This document shows, in pieces, positions 7,569 through 16,070 of a DNA stretch of 42,078 bases. Numbering within the stretch: the stretch's first letter is position 1; each line of letters begins with the position of its first letter. The notes under the pieces were generated by a model. It ran no database searches. It was given only the letters and a program-made list of their open reading frames with translations, and was not told where the DNA came from. A program made the position numbers and the translations under genes. Source of the stretch: Parcubacteria group bacterium (GTDB taxonomy: Bacteria; Patescibacteriota; Minisyncoccia; Phycocordibacterales; Phycocordibacteraceae); contig JAQBRL010000022.1 in the NCBI GenBank assembly GCA_028286525.1, positions 1 through 42,078 of the forward strand, written 5' to 3'.

Positions 7569-9440
7569 ATGCCTCGTATCTCCCATCGATTGATCACAAA
7601 CGGAATATTTCTTGTCGCCGCACTTGCTCTTGCTGGCGCGGCTCTGTATTCAGCGCACATACACATCGCACGTGCCGATGCCGCCCATTCCGATTGGGTG
7701 CAGGTCTGGCCTGCGCCGGGGACTCCGGACGGGTCTGAGAACCTGATCGATATGGGGTGGTCATGCAGTAACACGAGCAACTGTAATTGGGGAGCATGTA
7801 ACACGTCCAACCCGGGTTTTTCAGGTGGTGCCACCCAGTGCGATGCCTTGACGTGTTCTGGCCAAGGCCAAGGGGGAGCGTTCTACGCATATCAGCATTC
7901 ATTTCAATGTAACTACACGCCAGCGACAGCCGCTACCTGCACGCCCGACGCTACCTGCGGGGGAACACGCGCGAACACGTGTACGACCGATACATGCCCG
8001 GCATTAAATGCTGACTGTACGTATACTGCGGTGCAGGGACAGAAGGACTGCACCCCTCCTTCAGCATCTCTCGACGCGAGCCCTTCGAGCATTACTCCAG
8101 GAGGTTCAAGCACTCTTAGCTTTAGCTGCAGCCCCGCATCTCCCGCCAACATAACTCCGGGCGTATATAGCAACGGGTCGCCCGTGGGCTCGGGAAGCGT
8201 AGGGGTGTCGCCAGGCGTGACCACCACCTATACCCTTAATTGCTTTGAGTTTAACTCCGTCGTCTCATCATCGGCTACGGTTACGGTCACCGCTCCGATG
8301 TGTACTCCTGACGATGGCTCTGCCTGCGCTGCTAACAAGTGCACTAACGATTCGAGCTGTATAGGGAGGAATGCGGACTGCAGCACGTATCCAGTCTGGG
8401 GTACCAAAACCACGGGAATCTGTGCAGCCCCCGCTGACCTCACCGCAGGTCAACTCTCTCCGACGACCGCTACCGCAGGAACCGCACAGACCTTCACGCT
8501 TCCGGTTACCAATACGGGAGGCACCTCCGCAGCGCCCTTCACTTCGCTTTTGCAGAAGGCTACGCAGTCTAATGGCTCGGATGCTGTGGACATCAAAACC
8601 GCATCCACCGGCTCGCTCACTTTTGAGCACGTCCGAAACTTCCTCATTGCTATCGCTCACGCGGCCGCCGGCGGTCCTATCGGTCCGGGGGCGCCAGGTT
8701 CCGCAACCTTTACCTATACGTTTCCGCTCGCGGACGGTGGAAAGACCCTCTACCTACGCGGCTGCGCTGACAAGAGCTCGGCAGGAGACGCGAACGGAAC
8801 CGTTCCGGAAAGCAGGGAGGACAATAACTGCGGATCTCCCTGGACGGGAATCACCGTGAATCCTGCACCTGTTCCTGCCGTCTCATGCAATGTGAGCAAG
8901 ACAAATCCCTTGGTAAACGAAACCGTCACTTACACCGCCACTCCCACGAACGGTGCTTCCGGTCCCTATGCGTGGACCGCATCCGATGGCGGCTCATTCG
9001 GCTCCGCGGCGACCGCCAATCGCAGCTTCGCTGCTCCGGGTACCTACGCCATGCAGGTGAATGCAACGGGTGCAGGCTCTCCTGGCTTCTGTCCGAACAT
9101 CACCGTGACCGGCAGCGGCACCGGCTCGGGCGGCAGCTGCCAGAACACGGTTCCCGTCTCGGTCACGGCAACGCCGAGCCGTATCCAGAGCGGAGTAGCT
9201 ACCGATGTCACCTTCAACATCCCAAATACGTTCGATGTTCCGGGCAACTGTACGCTCTCGGGTCCTGGTATCGCGCCGCATACGTTCACGCAAGCGCCTC
9301 CAGCTTCATGTACCGTTCCTGCGGGCGGCTTCACCGCGAGCGGCCTTAATATCACTGCCCAGTCCACCTATACGCTGACCTGCGGTGCCCAGAAAGCTAC
9401 GGTCATCGTGAATATCGTGCCGAAATTCCAGGAGTTCTAG
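7569..9440 (+). CDS. Secreted Cys-rich multidomain protein (Cys-rich, Ig-like, CARDB-like, PKD-like parts; module copy 1)
   Basis: Signal peptide; TCTPDATCGGTRANTCTTDTCPALNADCTY; PSSITPGGSSTLSFSC Ig-like; ADLTAGQLSPTTATAGTAQTFTLPVTNTGG CARDB-like; C-terminus VIVNIVPKFQEF. Confidence 0.75.
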   Translation: MPRISHRLITNGIFLVAALALAGAALYSAHIHIARADAAHSDWVQVWPAPGTPDGSENLIDMGWSCSNTSNCNWGACNTSNPGFSGGATQCDALTCSGQGQGGAFYAYQHSFQCNYTPATAATCTPDATCGGTRANTCTTDTCPALNADCTYTAVQGQKDCTPPSASLDASPSSITPGGSSTLSFSCSPASPANITPGVYSNGSPVGSGSVGVSPGVTTTYTLNCFEFNSVVSSSATVTVTAPMCTPDDGSACAANKCTNDSSCIGRNADCSTYPVWGTKTTGICAAPADLTAGQLSPTTATAGTAQTFTLPVTNTGGTSAAPFTSLLQKATQSNGSDAVDIKTASTGSLTFEHVRNFLIAIAHAAAGGPIGPGAPGSATFTYTFPLADGGKTLYLRGCADKSSAGDANGTVPESREDNNCGSPWTGITVNPAPVPAVSCNVSKTNPLVNETVTYTATPTNGASGPYAWTASDGGSFGSAATANRSFAAPGTYAMQVNATGAGSPGFCPNITVTGSGTGSGGSCQNTVPVSVTATPSRIQSGVATDVTFNIPNTFDVPGNCTLSGPGIAPHTFTQAPPASCTVPAGGFTASGLNITAQSTYTLTCGAQKATVIVNIVPKFQEF

Positions 9441-9488
9441 TCATGTGCACATTCTCCCCATATCCTGACTGGCGGCGCATTGCGTGCT

Positions 9489-9494
9489 CTATAC
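9489..9494 (+). promoter_or_regulatory. -10 box TATACT, 7 nt from ATG
   Basis: GCTCTATACTAGTAGCATG. Confidence 0.55.
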
Positions 9495-9501
9495 TAGTAG
9501 C

Positions 9502-10500
9502 ATGAACCCGCAAGAGAACTCTTCGATACCATCTCCCATGCCAGCGCAGCCGACTCCTCCAAACCAAAATCGCGCGGTACGCAGAGCGCTCATCATTCTT
9601 GCGGCAGTCGTTCTGCTGGCTGCGCTTGGATACGCACTTGTGATGTATACGCCGGTAGGTGCACCGGTGACCGAAGCGTGGAGCATTATGACGCTTCCGA
9701 AAGAGCTGAAGAACGCGACCTTCATCGCTGACGGTGACGGAACCACGGCAATCTACCACATACACGGCTTTTCGTTCGTTGCAGAACGGGTGGCCGGTAG
9801 TCTCGTCTCTGTGGAGCAAGAGCCTGGCGGTATCGCACAGGTGATACATACTGCCACCAGCTACAACCTCATGGTCAATGGTAAACAAGTCTATGCCACC
9901 ACGTCGCCCGTACTGGGCGTGAGTATATCGCCCGATGGCTCAAAGGCAGTCATCGCAGTGCAATTCCAAGGAAAAGAAATCGGACCCTATGGAACGGCAC
10001 CCGGCATACATCCTCATCTCTGGACGATCGTTCTCCTGCATCTCGATGGTAACGGAGCGCCGCTTGCTCTCGGGAATGGAGTCGATCCATTGTATATGGA
10101 CGCGACACACATCATGCGTATTGCGCCGGTCGGCCTCGTCTCGGCAGATATGACCACAGGTGCGGCGACTATCGCCGCGCGGCATACCGTTACCGCTACG
10201 ATAGCGGCAGCGCTTATTTCTCCTGACCGTACCTACATGGCCTGGTTGGATGCGGACACCCATTCCTTTATGGTGTATCGCGTGGGTCCGGGTACCGCCG
10301 ACAAGATCGCGGAGATAAAGGATATCAATCCGAGAACCTCCTATGCGCTCGGGAATAATGCTCTGTACGTTATGCGTAGTACGGGAATGGAGAAGCCAAC
10401 GCAGATACGGAAAATCAATTTCAGTGGAGGAGCACCGTCGACCGTCGCGAGCGTGCCAGGGAATTTGCACATCTCCCGAATGCTTATCGGTTCATTATGA
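9502..10500 (+). CDS. Membrane-anchored protein with possible beta-propeller-like ectodomain (module copy 2)
   Basis: MNPQENSSIPSPMPAQPTPPNQNRAVRRALIILAAVVLLAALGYALVMYTPVG...SPDRTYMAWLDADTHSFMVYRV...GNLHISRMLIGSL; parallel layout to 6545-7558. Confidence 0.75.
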   Translation: MNPQENSSIPSPMPAQPTPPNQNRAVRRALIILAAVVLLAALGYALVMYTPVGAPVTEAWSIMTLPKELKNATFIADGDGTTAIYHIHGFSFVAERVAGSLVSVEQEPGGIAQVIHTATSYNLMVNGKQVYATTSPVLGVSISPDGSKAVIAVQFQGKEIGPYGTAPGIHPHLWTIVLLHLDGNGAPLALGNGVDPLYMDATHIMRIAPVGLVSADMTTGAATIAARHTVTATIAAALISPDRTYMAWLDADTHSFMVYRVGPGTADKIAEIKDINPRTSYALGNNALYVMRSTGMEKPTQIRKINFSGGAPSTVASVPGNLHISRMLIGSL

Positions 10501-10519
10501 TGAACATACTTACGCTCAT

Positions 10520-11722
10520 ATGAATCATCTCAAAAAACTCAAATACCTCCTCATACCTACTCTCCTCATTCTCTTTGCACTGGTAGTGGCAGTAAGTCAT
10601 TATACTTTCCCCGTGCAGGCGGGTGGCCTGTATAACCTCACGCTCGACGCGGTATATATGTCGGACCAGTGGCCACCGCCCCCATTCTCATGGGGCGACT
10701 GCCAATTCCTCCAGTGCAATGGCCCGGCCGATGTGGGGAAGACGTGCGAAACCCACGAGCGCTCGAATTTCTACTATTGTTATAACGGCGACACGGGTAA
10801 TTGCGGCAATCAAGCGGACTCCACATATTCCTGCAAAGGGCCTCCCTCCTGTGTGCCGGACAATTCTTGTGCGACCAATACCTGTAACACCACGAGCTGT
10901 GGTGACGGGTGCGGCGGGCAGGTAATTGGAACGAAAGTGTGCGGCCCGGTGTGCTCGCCCCTTATGGGCCAGGCCTGCAACCCCCTGAATTCCTGCAGCA
11001 TGGGTAATCCTGGTGGCCCGGGTACCCGCTTGTGCGATGGGTCCTGCTCGGTATCCGCGCCGCCCGACTCCTCCTGTCCTGCTACCTGCACCCCTTCCTA
11101 TTGCGACTCTGCAGCGAACATTTGCAGTGGGGACACCTGCACGGTAACCGCAAGTGACTGCAGTACTGCCGTAGTCTCCGGAACGAAAGACTGCGCTGCA
11201 CCTCCTGGGGCCACGGCAACACTCAGCGCGACGCCTACCAGCATACCGCTCGGAAGTTCCGCCACGCTTACGTGGAATTCCACGAATGCGCCTTCATGCA
11301 CCGGCTCGGGCTTCGTCACGGGAGGCGCCCCGAATGGTTCTATAAGCGTCTCGCCAGCCGTTACTACCACGTACCATGTCACGTGCGGGGGCGCGACATC
11401 CCTACCAGTCACCGTCACGGTTACCGCAGGAGCCTGTACCGCCGGACCCGTTTCGCTTACGGTGACTCCCGATCGAGTACAGACCGGAGTACCGACGAGC
11501 GTCACGTTCACCTCGAGCGCGCCGAGCGCGCTCGGCAATTGCACGCTCTCGGGCCCGGGTATGAGCACCCAGACCTACACACCATCGTCGTGTTCCGTCC
11601 CTCCTACTGCCTACAAGCCCATGCTTACGCTTACCGATCAGTCGACCTATACGCTTGCATGCCCCGGCGGTCGCACCAGTCAGGTGATCGTGAACATAGT
11701 GCCGAAATACAAGGAGTTCTAG
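10520..11722 (+). CDS. Secreted Cys-rich multidomain protein (module copy 2)
   Basis: Signal peptide MNHLKKLKYLLIPTLLILFALVVAVSHYTFPVQA; CVPDNSCATNTCNTTSCGDGCGG; Ig-like PTSIPLGSSATLTWNSTNAPSC; C-terminus VIVNIVPKYKEF as in copy 1. Confidence 0.75.
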   Translation: MNHLKKLKYLLIPTLLILFALVVAVSHYTFPVQAGGLYNLTLDAVYMSDQWPPPPFSWGDCQFLQCNGPADVGKTCETHERSNFYYCYNGDTGNCGNQADSTYSCKGPPSCVPDNSCATNTCNTTSCGDGCGGQVIGTKVCGPVCSPLMGQACNPLNSCSMGNPGGPGTRLCDGSCSVSAPPDSSCPATCTPSYCDSAANICSGDTCTVTASDCSTAVVSGTKDCAAPPGATATLSATPTSIPLGSSATLTWNSTNAPSCTGSGFVTGGAPNGSISVSPAVTTTYHVTCGGATSLPVTVTVTAGACTAGPVSLTVTPDRVQTGVPTSVTFTSSAPSALGNCTLSGPGMSTQTYTPSSCSVPPTAYKPMLTLTDQSTYTLACPGGRTSQVIVNIVPKYKEF

Positions 11723-11723
11723 C

Positions 11724-11843
11724 GAACCCCGTGGAATCCTCCCCATACTGCGTTATGGGTCCCATCGCCTCACTTCGTCGTATCTTCGAATACGCCTCGC
11801 TCGGCGATTTCCCGTGCCTTATCTGAATGATTCCACGGGGTTC
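11724..11843 (-). repeat. Family-1 structured intergenic element, copy C (minus orientation)
   Basis: Perfect 15-bp arms GAACCCCGTGGAATC / GATTCCACGGGGTTC. Minus-strand core AAGGCACGGG...GAGCGAGGCGTATTCGAAGATACGACGAAGTGAGG...GGGACCCATAACGCAGTATGG. Confidence 0.8.
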
Positions 11844-11899
11844 TGGGCTACAGTGGCCGGATTGAAGGAAAAACAGGCCTGTGATAGGCTAGGGGAACT

Positions 11900-12601
11900 A
11901 TGGATACGAATACGACTACGGGCCCCGGAGTGGCTCGCCTCTTTGAGGCGGGTGCCCACTTCGCGCAAGTAAAGAGCCGCAGGCACCCCTCTATGCGCAC
12001 CTTCGTGCTCGGAGCCAAGGGTGCGGTCGAGATCTTCGACTTGGTGAAGACCGATGCCCAGCTCGCGCAGGCGAAGGCGGTCATGGCGGCGCTCGCCCGC
12101 GATGGCAAGACCGTCCTTATTGTGGGAGGCAAGCGGGAGGCTTCGGACGCGGTACGCGCCATGGGCACGCGCCTCGCGCAGCCCTTCGTGGCGGGCCGCT
12201 GGCTCGGCGGTACCATCACGAACTTCGTGGAGATAAAGAAGCGTATCGACCGCCTCGCGGACCTTTCGGAGAAGCGCGAGAGCGGGGAACTGGGCAAGAT
12301 CTACACGAAGCTCGAGCGCATTCGCATCGACCGTGAAATAGATCGCCTGCAGGAGCGCCTCGAAGGCGTGAAGACGCTTGCGAAGCGTCCTGACGCGCTC
12401 ATCATCGTGGATACGAAGCATGAATCGCACGCGACCAAGGAGGCGAAGCAGGCAGGCATTCCGGTCATCGCCGTGATGAGCTCGGACTGCGATCTCAAGG
12501 ATGCGACATATCCTATCGTTACGAACGATGCATCGCGCACCGCCATCTCGCTCATTCTCTCGGAACTCGCTTCGGCATTCGAGCAGGGAGTGAAAGCGTA
12601 A
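11900..12601 (+). CDS. rpsB: 30S ribosomal protein S2
   Basis: GAHFAQVKSRRHPSMRTFVLGAKGAVEIFDLVKT...GTRLAQPFVAGRWLGGTITNF. Confidence 0.95.
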   Translation: MDTNTTTGPGVARLFEAGAHFAQVKSRRHPSMRTFVLGAKGAVEIFDLVKTDAQLAQAKAVMAALARDGKTVLIVGGKREASDAVRAMGTRLAQPFVAGRWLGGTITNFVEIKKRIDRLADLSEKRESGELGKIYTKLERIRIDREIDRLQERLEGVKTLAKRPDALIIVDTKHESHATKEAKQAGIPVIAVMSSDCDLKDATYPIVTNDASRTAISLILSELASAFEQGVKA

Positions 12602-12649
12602 GCGTTCACCCCCGTTCCCCTTTATACTTTCTATTTTAGACCTTTCCCT

Positions 12650-13234
12650 ATGGACATATCGATCGATACCGTTAAAGAACTGCGAGAAAAAACAGGGCTT
12701 TCCATCATGCAGTGCAAGAAAGCGCTCGAGGAAGCCGGTGGCGACGTGGAGAAGGCGGAGGTCATTTTGCGTAAGAGAAGCAGCGAAGCGGCGGATAAGA
12801 AATCCGATCGCGAGATAGGGGCTGGAGCCGTGGGTATGTATCTGCACGATAAGGCGATCGGGGCTATGGTGCTCCTTTCCTCCGAGACCGATTTCGTATC
12901 GAAGAATCCCGACTTCGAAGCGCTCGCGCGCGAGCTCGCCATGCAGGTCGCAGCGACCAATCCGCAGTACCTCACGAGCGAAGAAATAGCGCCTGAAGCG
13001 CGTACCGCGGCGGAAGCCGTCTTCAAGGAAGAAGTGAAGGATAAACCGGTCGAGATGCAGGAGAAGATACTTGCCGGAAAGATGGAGAGCTATTTCCGCG
13101 ATTCAGTGCTGCTCAATCAGTCGTACATCAAGGATGAGAGCAAGACCATCAAGCAGTTGATCGATGAGGCATCCCAGAAGTTCGGGGAGCGGGTAGAAAT
13201 ATCCCAGTTCGCACGCTTCTCCGCCCGCGGGTAG
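12650..13234 (+). CDS. tsf: Elongation factor Ts
   Basis: MDISIDTVKELREKTGLSIMQCKKALEEAGGDVEKAEVILRKR...SSETDFVSKNPDF. Confidence 0.95.
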   Translation: MDISIDTVKELREKTGLSIMQCKKALEEAGGDVEKAEVILRKRSSEAADKKSDREIGAGAVGMYLHDKAIGAMVLLSSETDFVSKNPDFEALARELAMQVAATNPQYLTSEEIAPEARTAAEAVFKEEVKDKPVEMQEKILAGKMESYFRDSVLLNQSYIKDESKTIKQLIDEASQKFGERVEISQFARFSARG

Positions 13235-13249
13235 CGCGCGAGCTCATCT

Positions 13250-13645
13250 ATGAGCTACCTTGTCGCCGTCCTCGCCTCGCTCCTCCTCCTGGTCGGTTTC
13301 GTCATGTGGTCATGGCTCGAGACCCGTACCGGGTTCCGGCTATTCCCGCGCTCTCGGCGCCGCTTCGATAGCAAAGTCGCCCGTACCGCCTTCGTCATCC
13401 GTCACATCGACTGGGCCGCCTTCTTCCAGCATCTGGCGCGTTCGAGCGCCGAACGCATCGCGCATGACCTCGTGCACACGACGCTCATCGTGGTGCGCGC
13501 TATGGAACGCATGCTGACGCGCACCATACGGACGCTGCGCGAGCGCGTGGCGCAAAGCGCCGAGGATGGTCCGCCCGTGGAAGGCTCGCAGCTGATCGCG
13601 ACCATCGTCCGGTTCCGTAAGAGCTTCAAACGCGACCAGAAATAA
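13250..13645 (+). CDS. Small membrane protein, unknown function
   Basis: MSYLVAVLASLLLLVGFVMWSWLETRTGFRLFPRSRRRF...; single N-terminal TM, Arg-rich; follows tsf. Confidence 0.7.
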   Translation: MSYLVAVLASLLLLVGFVMWSWLETRTGFRLFPRSRRRFDSKVARTAFVIRHIDWAAFFQHLARSSAERIAHDLVHTTLIVVRAMERMLTRTIRTLRERVAQSAEDGPPVEGSQLIATIVRFRKSFKRDQK

Positions 13646-13675
13646 AGAAACCGCCTCCAGGCGGTTTCTTTATTT
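13643..13675. terminator. Intrinsic terminator hairpin, bidirectional
   Basis: AATAAAGAAACCGCCTCCAGGCGGTTTCTTTATT with A/T tracts on both sides. Confidence 0.85.
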
Positions 13676-13751
13676 TGGAGCCGCCTCCCAGGCTCGAACT
13701 GGGGACCTTCACTTTACAAAAGTGTTGCTCTACCAACTGAGCTAAGGCGGC
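13676..13751 (-). tRNA. tRNA-Thr (UGU), CCA encoded
   Basis: Minus strand GCCGCCTTAGCTCAGTTGGTAGAGCAACACTTTTGTAAAGTGAAGGTCCCCAGTTCGAGCCTGGGAGGCGGCTCCA: 7-bp acceptor stem, T-arm GTTCGAGCC, anticodon loop TTTGTAA. Confidence 0.93.
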
Positions 13752-13776
13752 ATGTATTTCCTGAATCCAAAACACT

Positions 13777-13897
13777 GTTGCTCTACTCCCAAACGAGCCG
13801 AGTCCATATGAGTATCGGAGATACTCATATGCGAGGCAAGTGCAGGGAGCAAGCTGGCTGTTCCTACGGCTCAGCGTACCAACTGAGCTAAGGCGGC
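13777..13897 (-). pseudogene. Truncated tRNA-Thr fragment split by a ~90-nt structured insertion
   Basis: TACCAACTGAGCTAAGGCGGC at 13877-13897 is identical to 13731-13751. GTTGCTCTAC at 13777-13786 is identical to 13724-13733. 90 nt lie between, with TAC present on both sides. No T-arm or 3' acceptor half. Confidence 0.7.
13787..13876 (-). repeat. Nested-hairpin insertion E3 (possible family-2 member)
   Basis: Perfect stem CATATGAGTATC-GGA-GATACTCATATG (13805-13831). Minus strand carries GCCTCG before and ACTCGGCTCG after the hairpin. Confidence 0.55.
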
Positions 13898-13913
13898 GTA
13901 TGCGCACATTATA

Positions 13914-14618
13914 CTATTTCGTTGTCCTTGTCGTCGTGGCCTTGCTTGCGGTCGAGGAGGCGGTCGAGGTCGCGAAGAGGGCTTTCGGGAAGCGGGTCTC
14001 GAAGTCTTCAAGCGTCGTAAAGCCATAGGAACGCTTTCCGTTTATCACGAAGGCAGGGAATTTCTGCTGCACCTTCTCCACGGCGATAAGCGTCTTGAGC
14101 GCCCCGAGGTCCAGATCGTAATCGAAGGAATACACCCGCAAGCTCGGATAGGTCTGATGGAGGTACGAAAGGGAATAGCTCGCACGCTCGCAATTCTCGC
14201 AGGTGCCGGGCACGTTCGAATAGAAATACAGCGCGACGGTCGGGGTGAGATGGCAGGTCTTCGTGAGCTGCTGCGTGAGGAGGTAATCGCGTATCTGGAG
14301 CAGGGTGTACTGCTTCTTCAGGTCTATCACCTGAGCGTTCTTACTGCCCAGCCTGCTCTCCGCTCCCGCGAGCCTATCACCGAGAGCCGAAACCTCTTGG
14401 GAGAGCTCGGTGCCTGCCGTGAGGTCCTCGCAGGGGGCGTTCTCAAGCAGGGAGAACTGCGTCTCGAGCGAGAGCGTATCGGTGGCGAGCTGGGTCTGTA
14501 TGGCGGTCAGTTCCGCGAGCCGCTGGCGGTCGAGGTAGTTAATGGCGTATATGACCGTTCCGATGATGGCGACCGTGATGGCGAAGGCAAGGAGGGCGTT
14601 ACGGAGCGGGAGGGGCAT
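13914..14618 (-). CDS. Membrane-anchored thioredoxin-fold-like protein with CxxC
   Basis: TM LLAFAITVAIIGTVIYAINYL, coiled coil, then VALYFYSNVPGTCENCERASYSLSYL...KFPAFVINGKRSYGF. Confidence 0.75.
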   Translation of the reverse strand: MPLPLRNALLAFAITVAIIGTVIYAINYLDRQRLAELTAIQTQLATDTLSLETQFSLLENAPCEDLTAGTELSQEVSALGDRLAGAESRLGSKNAQVIDLKKQYTLLQIRDYLLTQQLTKTCHLTPTVALYFYSNVPGTCENCERASYSLSYLHQTYPSLRVYSFDYDLDLGALKTLIAVEKVQQKFPAFVINGKRSYGFTTLEDFETRFPKALFATSTASSTASKATTTRTTK

Positions 14619-14636
14619 AAAATTGATACTAGCAGA

Positions 14637-15875
14637 CTACCTCCAAGCCCGCTTGGTGCCGGTAGCCACGTCGGTTAATGCCCGTACCAGCCAGAACGGC
14701 GCGATGAGTCCGTACAGCAGCGCGTACCCGATAATGCTCATCGTAAGGTCGGTCTTGGTATTCGATACCCGTTGGCCCATGAGAATGAACGAGGTAGAGA
14801 TGATCATCACCACGATGGAAAGGAAGGTAATGAAGCTCACGGGTGCATAGAGCCACTCAAGCGAGAAGCGAGGCATGAGGATGTAGGTAAGGGGTACTCC
14901 GGAGGTCACCAGGATCGTGTGGATGAGGTCCCCGCCGAGCAGCGCGAGCGCGAGGATGAAAAGACCGACGCCGCCGATAACCGCGACGAACCCGAGCGGG
15001 AGCACGAGAAGCCCCAGCACCCCGTACGAAGGATTGGCCACCAGGTCGCGGTAGTCGCCCATCACGTTGCGCAGGAATCCGGTGGTCCAGCGCGTGCGCT
15101 GCTTGATGAGCTTGGTCACGTGACGGGGCACTTTCGTATAGACGCGCGCGCGCGGCGCGTTCTCTATCTCGTAGCCTGCCCGCTGCATGCGCAGCGCCAT
15201 CTCCATGTCCTCCGCCTGGTGCGCGTGACGGAAGCCGCCCACTTTCTCGATAACGGAACGGCGGTACAGCGAGAAAGGCCCTGGCGTCACGTAAATGCCG
15301 TTCACCGCCGAAAGCGCATGGCGCAGCGCGATACCGAAGATGTACTCGGCATTCTGCATTCGTTCAAGGAGATTCTTCGGCTCGAAGACCGACATGGCAG
15401 GAGTGCTCGCGGCCACCTGGGGATCCTCGAACGCCGCCATCATCTCGCGGAGCGCATCCGGAGCGACGAATGAGTCGGCGTCGAGGCAGCCGACGAATTC
15501 GCAATCGGAAGCGATTTCGATGCCTGCATTGATGGCGGTGTGCTTACCGCCGTTCTCTTTATGGATGACCGTTATCTGCGGGTTCGAGCGATAGGACTCC
15601 ATCACCGTCTTCGTATTATCGGTCGAGCCGTCGTTCACGAGAATGAGGCGCAATTGGCTTTTCGGATATTCAAGATTGAGAAGGGATTCGACGGTACCGC
15701 CGATGGTGCTCTCTTCGTTCCAGCAGGGAACGATGATGGCGACCTTCGGCGCCTTGTCGGTGGCCGGCCGCAGGCGCCGCGCCCGAGCAGGGGCCGAGAG
15801 GAACGTAAGCAGCATGAAGACCTCGAAATAGAGGCCGAGGAATATAAATGGATATGCTAGGACTTCCAGATGCAT
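14637..15875 (-). CDS. Family 2 glycosyltransferase, processive polysaccharide synthase type
   Basis: APKVAIIVPCWNEESTIGGTVESLLNLEYP...VNDGSTDNT...GCLDADSFV...QAEDMEMALRMQRAG...QRTRWTTGF (QxxRW), multiple TMs. Start MHLEVLAYPF chosen because the longer ORF start at 15920 lies inside copy D. Confidence 0.92.
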   Translation of the reverse strand: MHLEVLAYPFIFLGLYFEVFMLLTFLSAPARARRLRPATDKAPKVAIIVPCWNEESTIGGTVESLLNLEYPKSQLRLILVNDGSTDNTKTVMESYRSNPQITVIHKENGGKHTAINAGIEIASDCEFVGCLDADSFVAPDALREMMAAFEDPQVAASTPAMSVFEPKNLLERMQNAEYIFGIALRHALSAVNGIYVTPGPFSLYRRSVIEKVGGFRHAHQAEDMEMALRMQRAGYEIENAPRARVYTKVPRHVTKLIKQRTRWTTGFLRNVMGDYRDLVANPSYGVLGLLVLPLGFVAVIGGVGLFILALALLGGDLIHTILVTSGVPLTYILMPRFSLEWLYAPVSFITFLSIVVMIISTSFILMGQRVSNTKTDLTMSIIGYALLYGLIAPFWLVRALTDVATGTKRAWR

Positions 15876-15882
15876 AGTGAGT

Positions 15883-16004
15883 GGACCCGCTAAAATCCGC
15901 AGCTGCTTTGTTGCGGACACCTGTCCAGCTCATCCGTCGTACTATGAGTACGCCTCCTTCGCTGGCCTGTCCGCGCCTTGCATCTACTGATTTTCGCAGT
16001 GTCC
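15883..16004 (-). repeat. Family-1 structured intergenic element, copy D (minus orientation)
   Basis: Minus strand GGACACTGCGAAAATCAGTAGATGCAAGGCGCGGACAGGCCAGCGAAGGAGGCGTACTCATAGTACGACGGATGAGCTGGACAGGTGTCCGCAACAAAGCAGCTGCGGATTTTAGCGGGTCC with nested complementarity. Confidence 0.78.
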
Positions 16005-16055
16005 TGTGGCATTCAGCATAGCAAAATAAGCCTATATTTTCTAGTTTTTGGCGTG

Positions 16056-16061
16056 TATACT
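16056..16061 (+). promoter_or_regulatory. -10 box TATACT, 9 nt from pheS ATG
   Basis: GCGTGTATACTCGTTCGTATATG. Confidence 0.6.
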
Positions 16062-16070
16062 CGTTCGTAT

